A DNA stretch of 64,000 nucleotides from Xestospongia muta (GCA_963693285.1 OY848921.1:7267229-7331228), one strand, 5' to 3'. Counted from the stretch's first letter, positions 13,396-26,183 are shown. A program made the numbers and translations. Notes: generated from the sequence alone by a model not told the origin.

Positions 13396-13886
13396 TAGAT
13401 CATAGGTGTGCGCAAAGGATTTGAAGTGTGGAAGAGTAAATTTTTTAGAGAATTATTTATTTATTTGCGCGTGGCTTCAAATAACAAATTATTATAATTT
13501 GATTATTCTTGGTCCATTACAGCAAAACTATCAATAACAGTATTAATGGGTAATTTATCATTTAAGTCATTCTCAACAAATAGTATCATAAGGTCTTCCA
13601 ATCTGTTGTGATGATGTAGAGCGAAATTTATTCTTAACTATTGCTAGTTTATTAAAACTTTTAGTAAACTTGTATTTGAAACATATCCTGATGAATCTGT
13701 TATCTCTTCAACTCTCTTCAGACTCTTCTCTCTTTTGAGTCTCTTCAAACTGCTGTAATTGCTGTTGAGCCTCAGTAGCAGTGGTAGGAAAACTGGGAAA
13801 AAATCTCCTTATATCCATTGTGCCATATGATGATCAGCAAAGAGTTAGAAAGAGCCCCAAGCCCCCCTGTGCACATCTATGATCTA
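13396..13886 (-). mobile_element. Decayed DNA transposon, hAT-like (copy 1)
   Basis: A 491-bp element bounded by 19-bp imperfect terminal inverted repeats, TAGATCATAGGTGTGCGCA on the left and TGTGCACATCTATGATCTA on the right. On the minus strand near 13818 an open start reads MDIRRFFPSFPTTATEAQQQ, followed by a Gln/Glu-rich stretch that then stops. That start style resembles the N-terminus of some zinc-finger hAT transposases, but no catalytic domain is present. The same element sits at 26627-27080 with the same flanks, so it was duplicated with the block rather than inserted twice. The superfamily assignment is tentative. Confidence 0.55.
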
Positions 13887-14323
13887 AATCTCTATTAATG
13901 TTCACAAGTACATTTTAACAACTTTAGGCGTGACTTGCATACACAATATATACCTCCCTCCATCTCAATCTCATGCATAAATTCTTATTCCAACGTGTCT
14001 TGTTCATATCATAAACATATATCCAATGGATAAGTCTACAATATAATATGTGTATTTATACAACATAAAAGATTACTTATGGCATTACATCTACAGAGAT
14101 TGTTGATTTAGTATCCCACATTGGCTTATTGTGCACTAGTTGGTATACCTTGAATCAACTGAGTTTGTTGACAGACTGTCCCACACGTACATAATGGGTT
14201 AATGTTAAGTAGTTGGTTTTGCATGTGTAGTTGTCCTACCTGTACATATATATATGTGACTACAGTATATACTGTGACTACAGTTGATGAAGTATATAGA
14301 GATAGAAGTTGACAGCAAAGATT
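13887..14323 (+). promoter_or_regulatory. 5' region of the MMFLCLL-type receptor
   Basis: Homologous to 27081-27515 before SRF4 (TTGAATCAACTGA, ACATAATGGGTTAATGTT, TGTGACTACAGTATATACTG) and unlike the promoter block of the other receptors. The second gene of each duplicated pair therefore has its own upstream sequence. Function inferred from position only. Confidence 0.45.
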
Positions 14324-16450
14324 ATGATGTTTCTCTGTCTACTAATTTATCTGCTGCCAAAAGGTATAGTCATTGCAAATTATACATTCAGTTTTGATAT
14401 TCACGTTATATATAACAATAAGTGTTGGCAAACAAATGCTCTAAAAATGGAGATCTTAGATTCAGTCCATCAAACAGTCATATACTACAGATCTGTACTG
14501 AAGATAAATGGAGTGATATTTGTGCTAAACCAGGCTCTAATCAATGGGGTAAAAATGAAGCTAGAGTGGCTTGTTATCAAATGGAAATGCTATGAAGAAA
14601 AGGATCAGGTATTGTAGTTGTGCTAATTTTCTTAATTAAAATGTTTATTCTCTACTCAAACATAAAATTAAATGGTATTGGAACTTTTTCAGGCATTGTT
14701 TATTCTAAAACTTTTTCTTGTTCTGGATTAGAAAAAAACTCATTAACTGTTCAGTTGATGATCACGTATATAGTTGTTACTACTATGAACCAAGGGGGAT
14801 GTTGGCACTTAGGCCACTCCAGCGATGGCCGGACCACTTTTCAACCACTTTTTATATATATATTATATATAGAAAGTATAAAGTTTATCATATATCAGAA
14901 GCACTTTAGTTCAATGAATTTTGACTTCAGATTGCACCAGGAGCTAGTCTCTGAAGCCATCAATTCATAAATTTCCTGGGGCATGCCCCCAGACCCCCTA
15001 GAATGTTTTAGTCCATGGACTGACCATTTCAAAATAGCCGATGCAGCCCCTGTGAACATAATAAATCTAGCCATTACTGGTATGCAACAGCTAAATGTAT
15101 TAAAGGTATACTATATCGCTAATCAATCTTGTACAAATGTATATTTTATAGGTAATCTGTCCTGTATATCTGGAAGACTGTCATTAGTAGACATTTTTTT
15201 GAAAATCTGTGTATTTGGTCAATGGCACACACACTGTGGTAATACATGGACATTAAGTCAGGTAACATAACTTATAGACAACTGGGAAGAAATCCAATTG
15301 GTATCATTATTATTACAATTATAAACATAACTATTTTATTTATTGTTTGCTCCTAAATTATTAGAACTTCTCAGTGTATATACAATGGAATTATAATATG
15401 ACAAATGATACAGTACATTTTAATGTTTACTGTACTACTATGAAGCAACAACAAAGCACAAGATATTCTAATACAGTATTATATAATACAAACAGTACTG
15501 TTAATGCATCTATTACTGGTCTATTACCTAATACTACATACACATGTTGTGTATTAGCAGTAACATCATATGGAGAGAGTGAACCAGTATGTCAAAATAT
15601 CACTACTACTAATGTAATATGTAAGTGTACTGTATATAATTATGTGATATATGTAGCACAAAACAAAATAATACGATTAGTTAATGTGATAATCTTGTTC
15701 CTTAAAAGTAGCATGTCACTAATAATAATTATGACAACTGTCACTAACTGTTACAATAACTCTGTTTGCTAATCTAACAAATGAGTATACATGAGTAGGT
15801 ACTGTTTCTTAATCACAAATGATTATTTATTTTGAGTGATTTTGTTTTATGTACAAAGATACAACCTGGTCTCATATCTTTGTATTTCATATCATAGTAT
15901 CCATTGTCACCATGACAACTGGCACTCCTACTAGTACATCTCAGTCCTGTACTCAATGTACATCTGGTGCTTCATGGGCAGGTGGTGGTATACTAGTGGG
16001 TATGGTTAGTGGTGTTCTTGTGATGATCATAGTGTGGGTGATAGTGACAGTGATTAGCAAGAAGAAGTCAATAATTGATAGGAAAAGATATATAGAAAGG
16101 TTTAGTATGACCATTATTGTTAAATTTTTGTCATTTATATTTTTAGATCACATGATGATGGGCACCAACTAAACATAGGAGTTCTTGATAATCCATCATA
16201 TGAGGAAAACATCATACAAAGTACACAATCCAATAGTAACACTCAAGGTACAGATCTTCCTTAGGACCAGTATTTAATTCCTGTTAATATAAAGTCTAAA
16301 ACAATTACTAGTAATTCACAAGTCAATGATATCAGTGGTGATGTTCCTTCTTTTATTTATCAAGATGGTGTTCAAATGGAAGAAATATATTCATTAGCTG
16401 ATAATCAGCAAGTTGGAGAAGGTTTGTATAATCATCTCCAAAGGAATTGA
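14324..16450 (+). pseudogene. SRCR-SRCR-FN3 receptor, multiply broken (sister of SRF4)
   Basis: Signal exon 14324-14363 (MMFLCLLIYLLP), SRCR1 first half to about 14607, second half interrupted, SRCR2 first exon at about 15153-15262, FN3 at about 15364-15616, stalk/TM at about 15860-16100, tail from 16147. Lesions: a TGA in place of a Trp codon near 14594; a GC-richer insertion at 14790-15070 inside the second SRCR1 exon; a stop in SRCR2 (QVT then TAA); loss of the second SRCR2 exon and of the FN3 start; a TAG in the tail near 16262. The tail still shows NPSY, IYSLADN and LYNHL. It occupies the same place relative to SRF1 as SRF4 does to SRF3. Confidence 0.85.
14790..15070. mobile_element. GC-richer insertion in an SRCR1 exon
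   Basis: About 280 bp unlike its AT-rich surroundings (GGCCACTCCAGCGATGGCCG, GGGGCATGCCCCCAGACCCC) separates CTACTATGAAC from CATTACTGGTATGC, which are contiguous in sister exons. It replaces a few bases of the exon. It looks like a transposon fragment. I see no terminal repeats and cannot assign a family. Confidence 0.55.
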
Positions 16451-17435
16451 GAAGAAAACACAAATAATGGAATTAAATTAACTTGTTACTATAAATACAT
16501 AGATTACTGATTTTTCTTGTATGTATTGTACTATTCTGTAAGTCAGTGAAATGTATAACTACATTCAGTACATTTATATATAATACTGACATGTACCATC
16601 TTTTTAACTTGTAATAGTAATTTGAGTTTAATTCTGTAATATTCATTAGCTGCTGATTGGCCTGTATTTTTTGTTATTCAGTTTCCTAAGATTAATTATA
16701 TCAGAAAAATACCTGGTTTTGCCAATTAATGTTTGAGGATTACACTGTAAAGTTCATTAGTTATTTTAACAAAACAAATTGTAATTTATGTCAGTAGTTT
16801 TATTTGAATTACTCAGTCTATAATTTGTTGATATGTTATATTATAAAACAACAAATTATTCAGCAAATAATTGACATGAATTTGTATATGTCATATTACA
16901 AAGCAACAAATATTATGCTTTAAATAATTCAAGTGAATTTTGAATTCCATATAATTCCACTGATGTAAGTTACAAAATAGTTAGTAAAAGTAACATATTA
17001 TATTTTACAGTAACATATGATATTTGATTAAAAATAAAGTGAGTTAGTACTAATTTGTCAACAATTATTTTAATAAAATAATTGTCATTGTTGTATTAAC
17101 ATAATGCCACTCATGATAAGTATGGTATATTTCAGATCACACTTCCTTGATACGCACAAACAATTTTTATTTCTATAAGTTTCTATTTATGGTCACATAA
17201 GTCATAATTAAATCAGTAATTGATGACTTTGTTATCTTAAGAATACACAATGGGTGCTCAGTAATTGATGTTTACTCCCAAACTGATTAATATAGACATT
17301 ATATATCATTATTTATTATGTAATCTTTATATACAATTTTGTTTTTACTTATTTAAATCAGTCACTGCTTTAGCGAAGTTGTTGGTGAGGTGTGCTTTGA
17401 AGTAACTAGTCATTATAATCTCCACTCTTCAGTCT
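16451..17435. repeat. Receptor 3' flank and short-SRCR2 5' region
   Basis: 16451-16990 matches the 3' flanks at 5963 and 29854. 17150-17430 matches the upstream DNA of the short-SRCR2 subclass (6640-6990, 36900-37140; GTAATTGATGACTTTGTTAT). No gene is seen. Confidence 0.5.
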
Positions 17436-18260
17436 TTCTATTTTCCTTATTCTTCTGTTATCAGAAGGTAATGATTATAATTATAAGTTATATGTGCTTC
17501 TCAGTTTTAAAGATTCTCACTACTAGCACTTACAAACGAAGATTACTAGATTTGTAATTCAACTAAAATGTGAGCCCTCAAATATCAAAACTCAAACAAT
17601 CATATACTACATATCTGTATTGGAAGTATATGGCAATACATTTGTGTTAAACCTAATTTGGCATTTTGGAGTGAAAATGAAGCTAGAGTGGCTTGTTATC
17701 AAATGAAGATGTCATGGCAAGAAGGGTCAGGTAATAACTATTTCTAATTATTAACTTACTTTCTACTTTGACATAGAATTAAGAACCTCTGTCTATAAAC
17801 AAATGACCACTTATCATAAAAACTTTTTCTGTCTGGGTGTAGAAGAAAGACTCATAGATTTTTCAGCTAATGATAATTATGATTTCTACTTTGGCCAATA
17901 CTATTATGTAACAGTTCACTGTTTACCAGGTATATTCTATTATAAATTATTAGCATTATTCTCTTGTAGTTACTCCATCTTTTAAATCTGGAAATTTCAC
18001 AGTAGAAGACAAAACTCATAGAATATGTTTTTCTGGTCAATGGTACACACTCTGTGATAATAATCTCAGATATTGTCCTATAAAACACTACTCAAGCTGT
18101 GATACATATTCATTGAAAACACAACTAATTCGTAAAGGTATTGTTCAGCTCAGTATTACAATATATTTAGTTTACTTTTTTAGTCAACCCTCCTAAAAAT
18201 ATATTGGTTCATTTACTAGACACATTATCAACACAAATACAATGGAATTATAATATGATA
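17436..18260 (+). pseudogene. Short-SRCR2 subclass receptor, truncated in FN3
   Basis: Decayed signal exon (TTTCCTTATTCTTCTGTTATC), SRCR1 at about 17532-17730 (AFWSENEARVACYQMKMSWQ) and 17778-17930, shortened SRCR2 at about 17970-18137, FN3 start at about 18183-18258. The SRCR2 start Cys has become Phe (TPSFKSGNF), an SRCR1 CS pair has become FS, and FN3 ends abruptly after IQWNYNM at a junction with upstream-type flank DNA. There is no stalk, TM or tail. The first SRCR1 exon also has frame damage near its start. Confidence 0.7.
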
Positions 18261-19075
18261 ATTATAACATAATGATACGTCACATGTGATATTAATTTTA
18301 TATTGAATGTTTAGACCATTGTCACTAAATATTGTTAGTTTGTCTACAATTATAGATCATTTCAACATATTCATTATCACAAAATTGTACTCAATAATAT
18401 GACCTTTTTATTAGACTATATTCTGAATTAACATAAACTATGTGTCAATCTATTTATGGTCATAACATTTATTGACTGTGCTTATTTTACCTTGTACACA
18501 GTTGATGTTCAATATAATTGTTTATATTAGAACTAATGACAAATTGAGATTAATTTTGTCATTGCAAATGTTATTTTTTATCATATAACAAGTCAGTAGT
18601 TTAATGATGACCTATGAAGTGTCTATTAAATAAATAAGCATTGATGATCATGAATACAATGCTAAATGATTATTCTATTTGCTTGTTTTCTTCAATTTTG
18701 ATAATTTCATGTGAACTGACTTAAGTACTGATAATCTAAAGATAAAAATGAGACAATAATCACTAATTTATATATATATAATATCTATTATCATAGTTAT
18801 CAACTAGTTAATGTACTTATATAAATGTACTCAATAATATGCACAATACAAACAAAAAGTACTTAGATTGTTCCATATGTTCATTTATAGCTATACTATT
18901 TGCATTGCTCAATTTATGGTCATAAGTAAACTAACATTTGTTGACTTTATTAATCTCATGTGTACACAGTGAGAATTTGCTTATCGATGCTTTATTAAAA
19001 CAACTGATATATGAACTCATTATTACATCATTATATATTTTGCATTGGTACATATTGAAAGTACGAAAGTACAAG
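18261..19075 (+). promoter_or_regulatory. 5' block of SRF2
   Basis: Distal repeat from about 18445 (ATTTATTGACTGTGCTTATT) and the proximal conserved block 18917-19070, ending 30 bp before the SRF2 ATG. 18270-18440 is intergenic sequence shared with about 38900-39060. No gene is seen. Confidence 0.5.
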
Positions 19076-19099
19076 CAGTAGTAAAAAAAAACGTTTATT

Positions 19100-21480
19100 A
19101 TGATCTTCTGTCTACTAATGTGGTTTTTGCCACTATTACTACTACAAGGAGGTAAGTAATAGTCCCTCAGTTTAATTTTAATTTAATAACACATCTAGTA
19201 CCTGTAGATAGTAGTTGTAGTGAAGGAGAACTTAGACACAACTCCATGAAAAGTGATATATTACAGATCTGTAGTGGACACGTGTGGAAGGGTATTTGTG
19301 CTAAACCAGGGTCTAATCAATGGAGTGAAAATGAAGCTAGAGTGGCTTGTTATCAAATGGGAATGGTATGGAAAGAAGGATCAGGTATTGTAGTTGTGCT
19401 AATTTTCTTAATGAAAAACTTTATTTTCTACTCAGACATCAAATTAAATACTACTGAGATATTATCAGGCGTTGTTTATACTAAATCTTTTTCTTGTTAT
19501 GGATTAGAAGAAAAACTCATAAACTGTTCAGTTGATGACTACATACATAGTTGTTACTACTATGATAATGGTAATTCCAACAGTTACTTGTATGCAACAG
19601 CTAAATGTATTGAAGGTATACTATATCACTAATCAACCTTGTACAAATATATATTTTATAGCTAATCAGTTTTGTAAATCTGGAAGTCTGTCATTAGTAG
19701 ACATTTTTTTGAAAATCTGTGCATTTGGTCAATGGCACACACTCTGTGGTAATACTTGGACATTAGATCACGTAAAAGTAGCTTGTAGACAACTGGGAAA
19801 AAATCCAATTGGTATGATTATCACCATTTGAGATTAGTAATTATTATAATAATAATGCTTTACATATATATAGGAGCTAAAAACACACTCGTATCTAGCG
19901 AGGAGTCCATTCCAGTAATGAATGCTTATTTTAGCTGCATTGGTACTGAGAAGGACTTTAGAAAGTGCACAGTATATAGGATCTCAAGATGTGATATGAA
20001 CTCAAATTTACTGAAACCAGGACTTACCTGTGGAGGTATCCTTTGACTACCTTAAACTTTCAAAAACATGACATGTATAGTTTATTTCTTTAGTGAACCC
20101 TCCTAAGAATCTATTGACTCATTCACTGAACTACTCAGTGTATATACAATGGAATTATAATATGACAAATGATACAGTACATTTTAATGTTTACTGTACT
20201 ACTATAAAACAACAACAAGAAAACACAAGATATTCTAAGACAGTATTATATAATGATAACAATATTGTTAATACATCTATTACTGGTCTATTACCTAATA
20301 CTACATACACATGTTGTGTATTAACAGTAACATCATATGGAGAGAGTGAAACAGTATGTCAAAATATCACTACTACACCTACTAAAACTATTTCTAATAC
20401 TAGATGTAAGTATATGATGTATTATTATTGTGCATTGTTCATTTACCCTATGTTTACTTCTAAACTACTACCTAATGATTATATTTGTGATCTGTTTGCT
20501 ATGCAGGTAGTATATGCTCTGATATATCCAATGTTGTTGTGACAACTGTCAATACTATTACCATAACTACATTTCCTAATGTAACAGGTAAATATACTAT
20601 AAATATGTGTATTGTTCATTTGATTACTTAATCGATAACTTGTTATTTTTATGTGTTTATTGACACAGGCATGACCTGTTCTCGTACTACTGATCCAATA
20701 ATATTGACTGTTTTCACAACAACTGGTATTCCTGTTAGTATTACTCCTGTTACAATAACTAAGTCTGCTTATACAACAGGTAATTATACTATATATAATA
20801 TACACATTACGTACATTGTTCATATGATAATTTAATTGATGATTTATTCCTTCTCATATGACTGTATACAACTGTATTGGAATCAACTGTTTTATAACAG
20901 CTATTACTCATGTTACCATATCTCCATCCTGTATTATTAATTCAACATGTATACAAACACCTTCTCCTATTGTAAGTAGTGATACATTTACTAGTGGTGG
21001 TCCATGGGCAGCAGGTGGTATACTGGTGGGTGTGGTGAGTGGTGTTTTTGTGATGGTGATGATGTGGGTTATAGTGACAGTATTCAGGAAAAAGATGACT
21101 GGTACAAAAAGTAATGAGAATAGGTAATCTATGTATAATTCCAATGTGATAAACTTCTGGACTCTTTCAGATCAAATGATGATGAGCACCAACTAAACAT
21201 AGGAACTGTTGGTAATCCTTCATATGAACAAACCATCATCCAAAGTACACAATCCAACAGTAACTATCAAGGCAGAGACATCACTGAGACTCCTTACTTG
21301 ATTCCTGTTAACATCAGGTCTAATACATCGACTAATACATGTACTTTACAAGTTAATGATACCAATAGTGGTGTTCCTTCTTTCATTTATCAAGAGAATG
21401 TTCAAATGGAAGGAGTATACTCATTAGTTGATGATCAGCAGACTGGAGAAAGTCTGTATAATCAACTCCAAAGGAACTGA
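19100..21480 (+). CDS. SRF2: SRCR-SRCR-FN3 receptor, long stalk, ITAM-like tail
   Basis: Spliced as 19100-19151, 19208-19384, 19436-19615, 19662-19811, 19874-20035, 20094-20405, 20507-20587, 20669-20779, 20901-21123, 21171-21480, it gives 585 aa with no stop. Signal MIFCLLMWFLPLLLL; SRCR1 to about 136; SRCR2 to about 240 (GQWHTLCGNTW, ACRQLG); FN3 to about 337 with a Pro/Thr extension; two extra stalk exons (81 and 111 bp, both phase 1-1; CSDISN and MTCSRTTD starts); TM about 444-468 (WAAGGILVGVV). The tail has NPSYEQ and Y566-SLV-x9-Y579-NQL; the second motif also fits the ITIM form SLYNQL. SRF6 has an identical exon plan and length. The ligand is unknown and an activating role is inferred. 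Confidence 0.88.
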
Positions 21481-22237
21481 GCAGGGTCAAAACAAGTCAT
21501 GCAAATTATAATTAAATATTAAATAAGTCAAGCAAATTATATTTGAATATTTTATTTTATTTTTCATATATAATAGTTCCATTTGTGTTTTAATACAATA
21601 CTAATGTATTATAAGTAATTTTATAATTTTTTGTGCATGTAGTATTTGTATCATGTACCAAAGCAGTACCACAACAATGGTAACAAAAAATCTGTGGATA
21701 GATAAAATAAGAGTAGGTGAGTTGGTACATATAAAAATGGCAATTGACATTAATAGAATAATATAAATAGCTGAGTATAGGTTAGAAAAAACCTTACCTG
21801 AGGTTCTTCAATGAATTTGTATATATGTGTATTGGTAGTTATGTAACTAATGTAGTTACCCTTTATGATTAGGATAATAATAGTTTGTTTACGAGGGATA
21901 TATTTAGAATATAGATTGTCAAATTACAAGTAAGATAATGAGATAAGGTAATGTACTGTAAATTACAAATAATGATGTCATCATGTGACTTGTTAAACTA
22001 ATAACAAAGTTGTGTGTCATTGGACTATCTACATACAATTGGCATTTCATAATATAACAGACTATAGTATATTGTAGTAACAGTTCAGTGTCTAACTGAA
22101 CAATCTTTACATTAAGATTTAGCTCTGTTACCAACTGATTACTGAAGATACTTGCTTCATGATCTTACTTATAGTACAATCTTGATTTAAGTTGTTATCA
22201 ACAAATATTTTAATCTCTCTTGTTCTTTCTTCTCTAG
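21481..22237. other. 3' flank of SRF2 merging into RNFT intron
   Basis: 21540-21830 is receptor 3' flank (copies at 8870-9110 and 52400-52690). From about 21835 (TAGTTATGTAACTAATGTAG) the sequence matches the intron downstream of the first RNFT exon at 44765 and 47235. The RNFT copy that follows is therefore truncated at its 5' side and lacks its own promoter and first exons. Confidence 0.6.
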
Positions 22238-23229
22238 TCTTGTGTTCATGACTCCAATGCTCTTTCTTGACCTCTGGAATTTATTCTGGTGTATTTGTGT
22301 AACAGGTAAAAATATAATATTTGATAGCATAATATTTTTAATAGAGAATGTTCTTTTATTTATTTCAATCTCTTTTATTTTTGCAAATTTTATTATATGT
22401 TTTGTAACAATGGTATTAAAAGCATTGATAGCAATATGTTTCCTCCAAGTATTGCCCAGTAGAAAGAAGGCAACAAGAATTAGTGTAAAATATCATTGAG
22501 TCAGAATGTTTAACATTAGAAATAATGTTGACTAATATTTAGAAAATTTTGTAAATATTTTCTTGAAGTTTGTACATGTATTTTACTATTATTGTACTCT
22601 ATTTTTTTTACATATCAACACAATTATTTTCACATGTATAGGGCAAATATTACATGTTACTGGAGTACATTTCTCAATTCTATCGTACACTTGTGCCCAC
22701 TCCATTATGGTTTGGTTTCTGTTTTAATTATTATGACACTGGTGCTGTCTTTGCTATCATAATAACTGCTAGTTATCTTATGATTAAAGGGGCTGTCATT
22801 CTCTCTAGAGGATGAGAACTAATCAGAGCTATTTGTTCCTTCATTAAAGACAAGGTGTGTGTTGTATAACATATAGCTACTAATAATACTATGTTATTAT
22901 TTTAGTAGTTGTAATAACTAGTACAGTTGTACAAACTATAAGTTAATTTACATTATAAGTTTTTGGGTGTGGCTATCACACAATGAAATAATTGTATTGA
23001 TTATGAATGTATTGAGAATTGGATGACCAACCACATATTAATACTGTTATTGTTTTCTATAGACTTATGGTGTTCCTCTCAAAAGAGATGACTTGTTATA
23101 ACTTTGTGAGGAGAATGTGTGTCCTATTTGTCAGAATGAGTTTAATGGCCTATTATGCTACGTTGTAAGGTAAGATACATGTAAAATACATATTGTACAT
23201 TAGGAATAATACATTCAAGTATAAATGAT

Positions 23230-23313
<84 letters not shown>

Positions 23314-23446
23314 GCATGTTTTCTGTGAAAACTGTGTATTGCAGTGGTTTGATAGAGAAAGAACTTGTCCTTTATGTAGAGCTAGCATAGCCAATGACCC
23401 CAAATGGAGAGATGGGTCAACAACAGCATGGCCACAGCTTTTCTAA
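22238..23446 (+). pseudogene. RNFT1-like: RNFT-like RING E3 ligase, broken copy 2
   Basis: Exons at 22238-22305, about 22387-22469, 22642-22854, 23063-23169 and 23315-23446. The last is intact and encodes the C-terminal RING half (HVFCENC, RERTCPLCR) ending WPQLF. Lesions: both splice sites of the second exon are lost; CGA to TGA in RGRELIRA; TTAGAA to TTATAA in the pre-RING segment; one base lost in FNGP (107 bp instead of 108). The intact RNFT protein would be an ER or other endomembrane ubiquitin ligase with several membrane segments before the C3HC4 RING. This copy cannot encode one. Confidence 0.88.
23231..23312. repeat. (CT)n microsatellite at RING-exon acceptor
   Basis: About 80 bp of pure CT ends in CCAG, the acceptor of the final RING exon of RNFT copy 2. 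It is the short allele of the tract seen at 1060, 46180 and 48650. Confidence 0.97.
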
Positions 23447-24250
23447 CACTTATTATTTATACTAGTCTGATTTCTTATATTGATATCTCTCTCTGATTTC
23501 CCTACTTTTTTCTTATCTTCATCACCATATTATTTCATTGTATTATAATTACAATTATAGTGGTCACTATATATGATGTACTATTGTCTATTGTGTAATA
23601 ATAATACACTTCAACAACAAATATTTCATCTTTTGTCATCACATCAAACAAATTAACATTGATTACATTAGAGGGCAACTATAGGAAAGTAGTTCTTATA
23701 ATCAATGTATTATTGAGGTCAATCATATGTTTGTCTATTGTATTGTATGATATGCTTAAAAGGTCAGTTTATCATTGTCTGGAAATGTCTCTTTTAACTA
23801 CCTCTTAAGTTAAAGTTAATAGACCATATCACTGTTCATTCTATACTCTATTGATACAGTGGTCACTATGGAACTATATAGATATAGAATGAAAGCACTG
23901 TATTGTATGTTAATAATGTTGGTATGTATATCATACATTTTGTCTTAAATAGGTCAATTTTATTGACATTAGTTTTTGGCAACATCAAAACAATAAACTG
24001 TTTTATTTTAATTGACATTTTTAGCTCAGGACAATATCTGAATTTGGTATTCATTACTTCTGTTATATATTAAATGTTTACACACATTAAGAATACTTCC
24101 CTAACACATTCTTACATAAAGAAAGAACTTCAATAAATTTAATACCAAATATGTGCTGTATTGATTTTTTATAGAGTAAGTGTTTACCATAACATATTGG
24201 TGATCTGTCCATTAGAATCTACATCAGGTAATATAGTATTCACTACATAG
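23447..24250. repeat. RNFT 3' flank segment
   Basis: Matches 1305-1974, 48947-49750 and 54130-54930. It ends at CACAATTTATGGTCATAAG, where the SRF3 promoter block begins, so in this unit the RNFT flank is fused directly to a receptor promoter. The same fusion is present at about 49775 before SRF6. No gene is seen. Confidence 0.6.
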
Positions 24251-24252
24251 CA

Positions 24253-24415
24253 CAATTTATGGTCATAAGTCAACTAACATTTGTTGTCTTTATGTTATGT
24301 GTACACAGTGAGAATTTACTTAGTGATGCTAGCTATGTTAAAACAACTGATATATGAACTCATTATTACATCATTTTATATTTTGTATTAGTACATATTG
24401 AAAATACGAAAGTAC
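24253..24415 (+). promoter_or_regulatory. Proximal promoter block of SRF3
   Basis: Conserved block starting TTATGGTCATAAGTCAACTA and ending ACATATTGAAAATACGAAAG, about 55 bp before the ATG at 24470. The distal 5' repeat seen before other receptors is absent, as before SRF6. Confidence 0.55.
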
Positions 24416-24469
24416 TTTAACAAATTGATTGTTTAAATGTACAGGCAGTAGTAAAGAAAAAAGTTCATT

Positions 24470-26183
24470 ATGATCTTCTGTCTACTAATGTGCTTTTTAC
24501 TATCACTACTACTACAAGGAAGTAAGTAATAATCCCTCAGTTTAATTTAATAACACATCTAGTACCTGTAGATAGTAGTTGTAAGGAAGGAGAACTTGGA
24601 CACAACTCTATGAAAAGTGATATACTACAGATCTGTAGTGGAGGTGTGTGGAAGGATATTTGTGCTAAACCAGGTTCTAATCAATGGAATGAAAATGAAG
24701 CTAGAGTGGCTTGTTATCAAATGGGAATGGCATGGAAAAAAGGATCAGGTATTGTAATTGTGCTAATTTTCTTAATTAAAATGTTTATTCTCTACTCAGG
24801 CATAAAATTAAATAATACTGGGAGTTTATCTGGGATTGTTTATTCTAAAACGTTTTTTTGTTCTGGATTAGAAGAAAACCTCATAAACTGTTCAGTTGAT
24901 GATGACATAAGCACTTGTTACTACCAAAAACATAATTCCAACCAATACTATTATGCAACAGCTAAATGTGTTAAAGGTATATTATATCACTAATCAATCT
25001 TGTACAAATATATATTTTATAGCTAATCATTCCTGTATATCTGGAAGTCTGTCAATCGTAGACAAAGGTTTGAAAATCTGTGTATTTGGTCAATGGCACA
25101 CACTCTGTGGTAATACTTGGACGTTAGGTCAGGTAAAAGTAGCTTGTAGACAACTGGGAAGAAATCCAATTGGTATGGTTATCACCATTTTGAGATTAGT
25201 TGTTATATTAAAAATAATGCTATATATATAGGAGCTAAAAACAGACTTGTATCTAGCAAGGAGTCCATTCCAGTAATAAATGCTTATTTTAGCTGCAATG
25301 GTACTGAGAATGACTTTAGAAAATGTACAGTACACAGGATCTCAAGATGTGATATGAAGTCAAATTTACTGAAACTAGGACTTACATGTGGAGGTATCCC
25401 TTGACTATCTTAAACTTTCAAAAATATGACATGTATAGTTTATTTCTTTAGTGAACCCTCCTAAGAATCTATTGACTAGTTTACTGAACTTCTCAGTGTA
25501 TATACAATGGAATTATAATATGACAAATGATACAGTACATTTTAATGTTTACTGTACTACTATAAAACAACAACAACAACAAAGCACAAGATATTCTAAG
25601 ACAGTATTATATAATGATAACAGTACTACAATTAATACATCTATTACTGGTCTATTACCTAATACTACATACACATGTTGTGTATTAGCAGTAACATCAT
25701 ATGGAGAGAGTAAAGTGTTGTGTGAAAATATCACTACTACTAATGTAATAAGTAAGTGTACTGTATATAATTATGTGATATACATAGCACACAGCAAAAT
25801 TATATGATTAGTTATTGTGATAATCTTGTTCCCTAAAAGTAGCATTATAGTGTTATTATGACAACTGTCACTAACTGTTACAATAACTCAGTTTGCTAAA
25901 CTAAATGCTAAATGTTAGCATATGCTGTATATTAGTATGTACTGTTCCTTTACTATATATAATTAATAATTGGTGTATAGTTACCAGTATTATTACTAGT
26001 AGTGTTATTACTGCTATTACAATGACAGGAATGTTCTTGTACCGTCAAAGATCTATAAAGACTAAAGTAAAATCCACTACTTTAGAAACAGTGTCTCCTG
26101 TGATCTATGATGAACTTAATATAACTCATGATTCTGATTTCCCAGTATCTGATAATCCAGCTTATGGTCCAGAATACATTTAA
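24470..26183 (+). CDS. SRF3: SRCR-SRCR-FN3 receptor, no stalk, ITIM-like tail
   Basis: Exons 24470-24521, 24572-24748, 24800-24976, 25023-25172, 25232-25393, 25452-25751, 25981-26183 give 406 aa, open and in phase 1 at each internal junction. Signal MIFCLLMCFLLSLLL; SRCR1 has a shortened variable loop (CYYQKHNSNQYYYATAKC); SRCR2 and FN3 are close to SRF1. The stalk found in SRF1 is gone. The acceptor TATAG lies where SRF1 encodes GGIV, so FN3 joins TM (ITSIITSSVITAITM) after only a few residues. The tail has VIYDEL (Y382) and NPAY (Y401), nearly identical to SRF1. An inhibitory role is inferred from the motif. The acceptor choice is the least certain part of the model. Confidence 0.8.
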
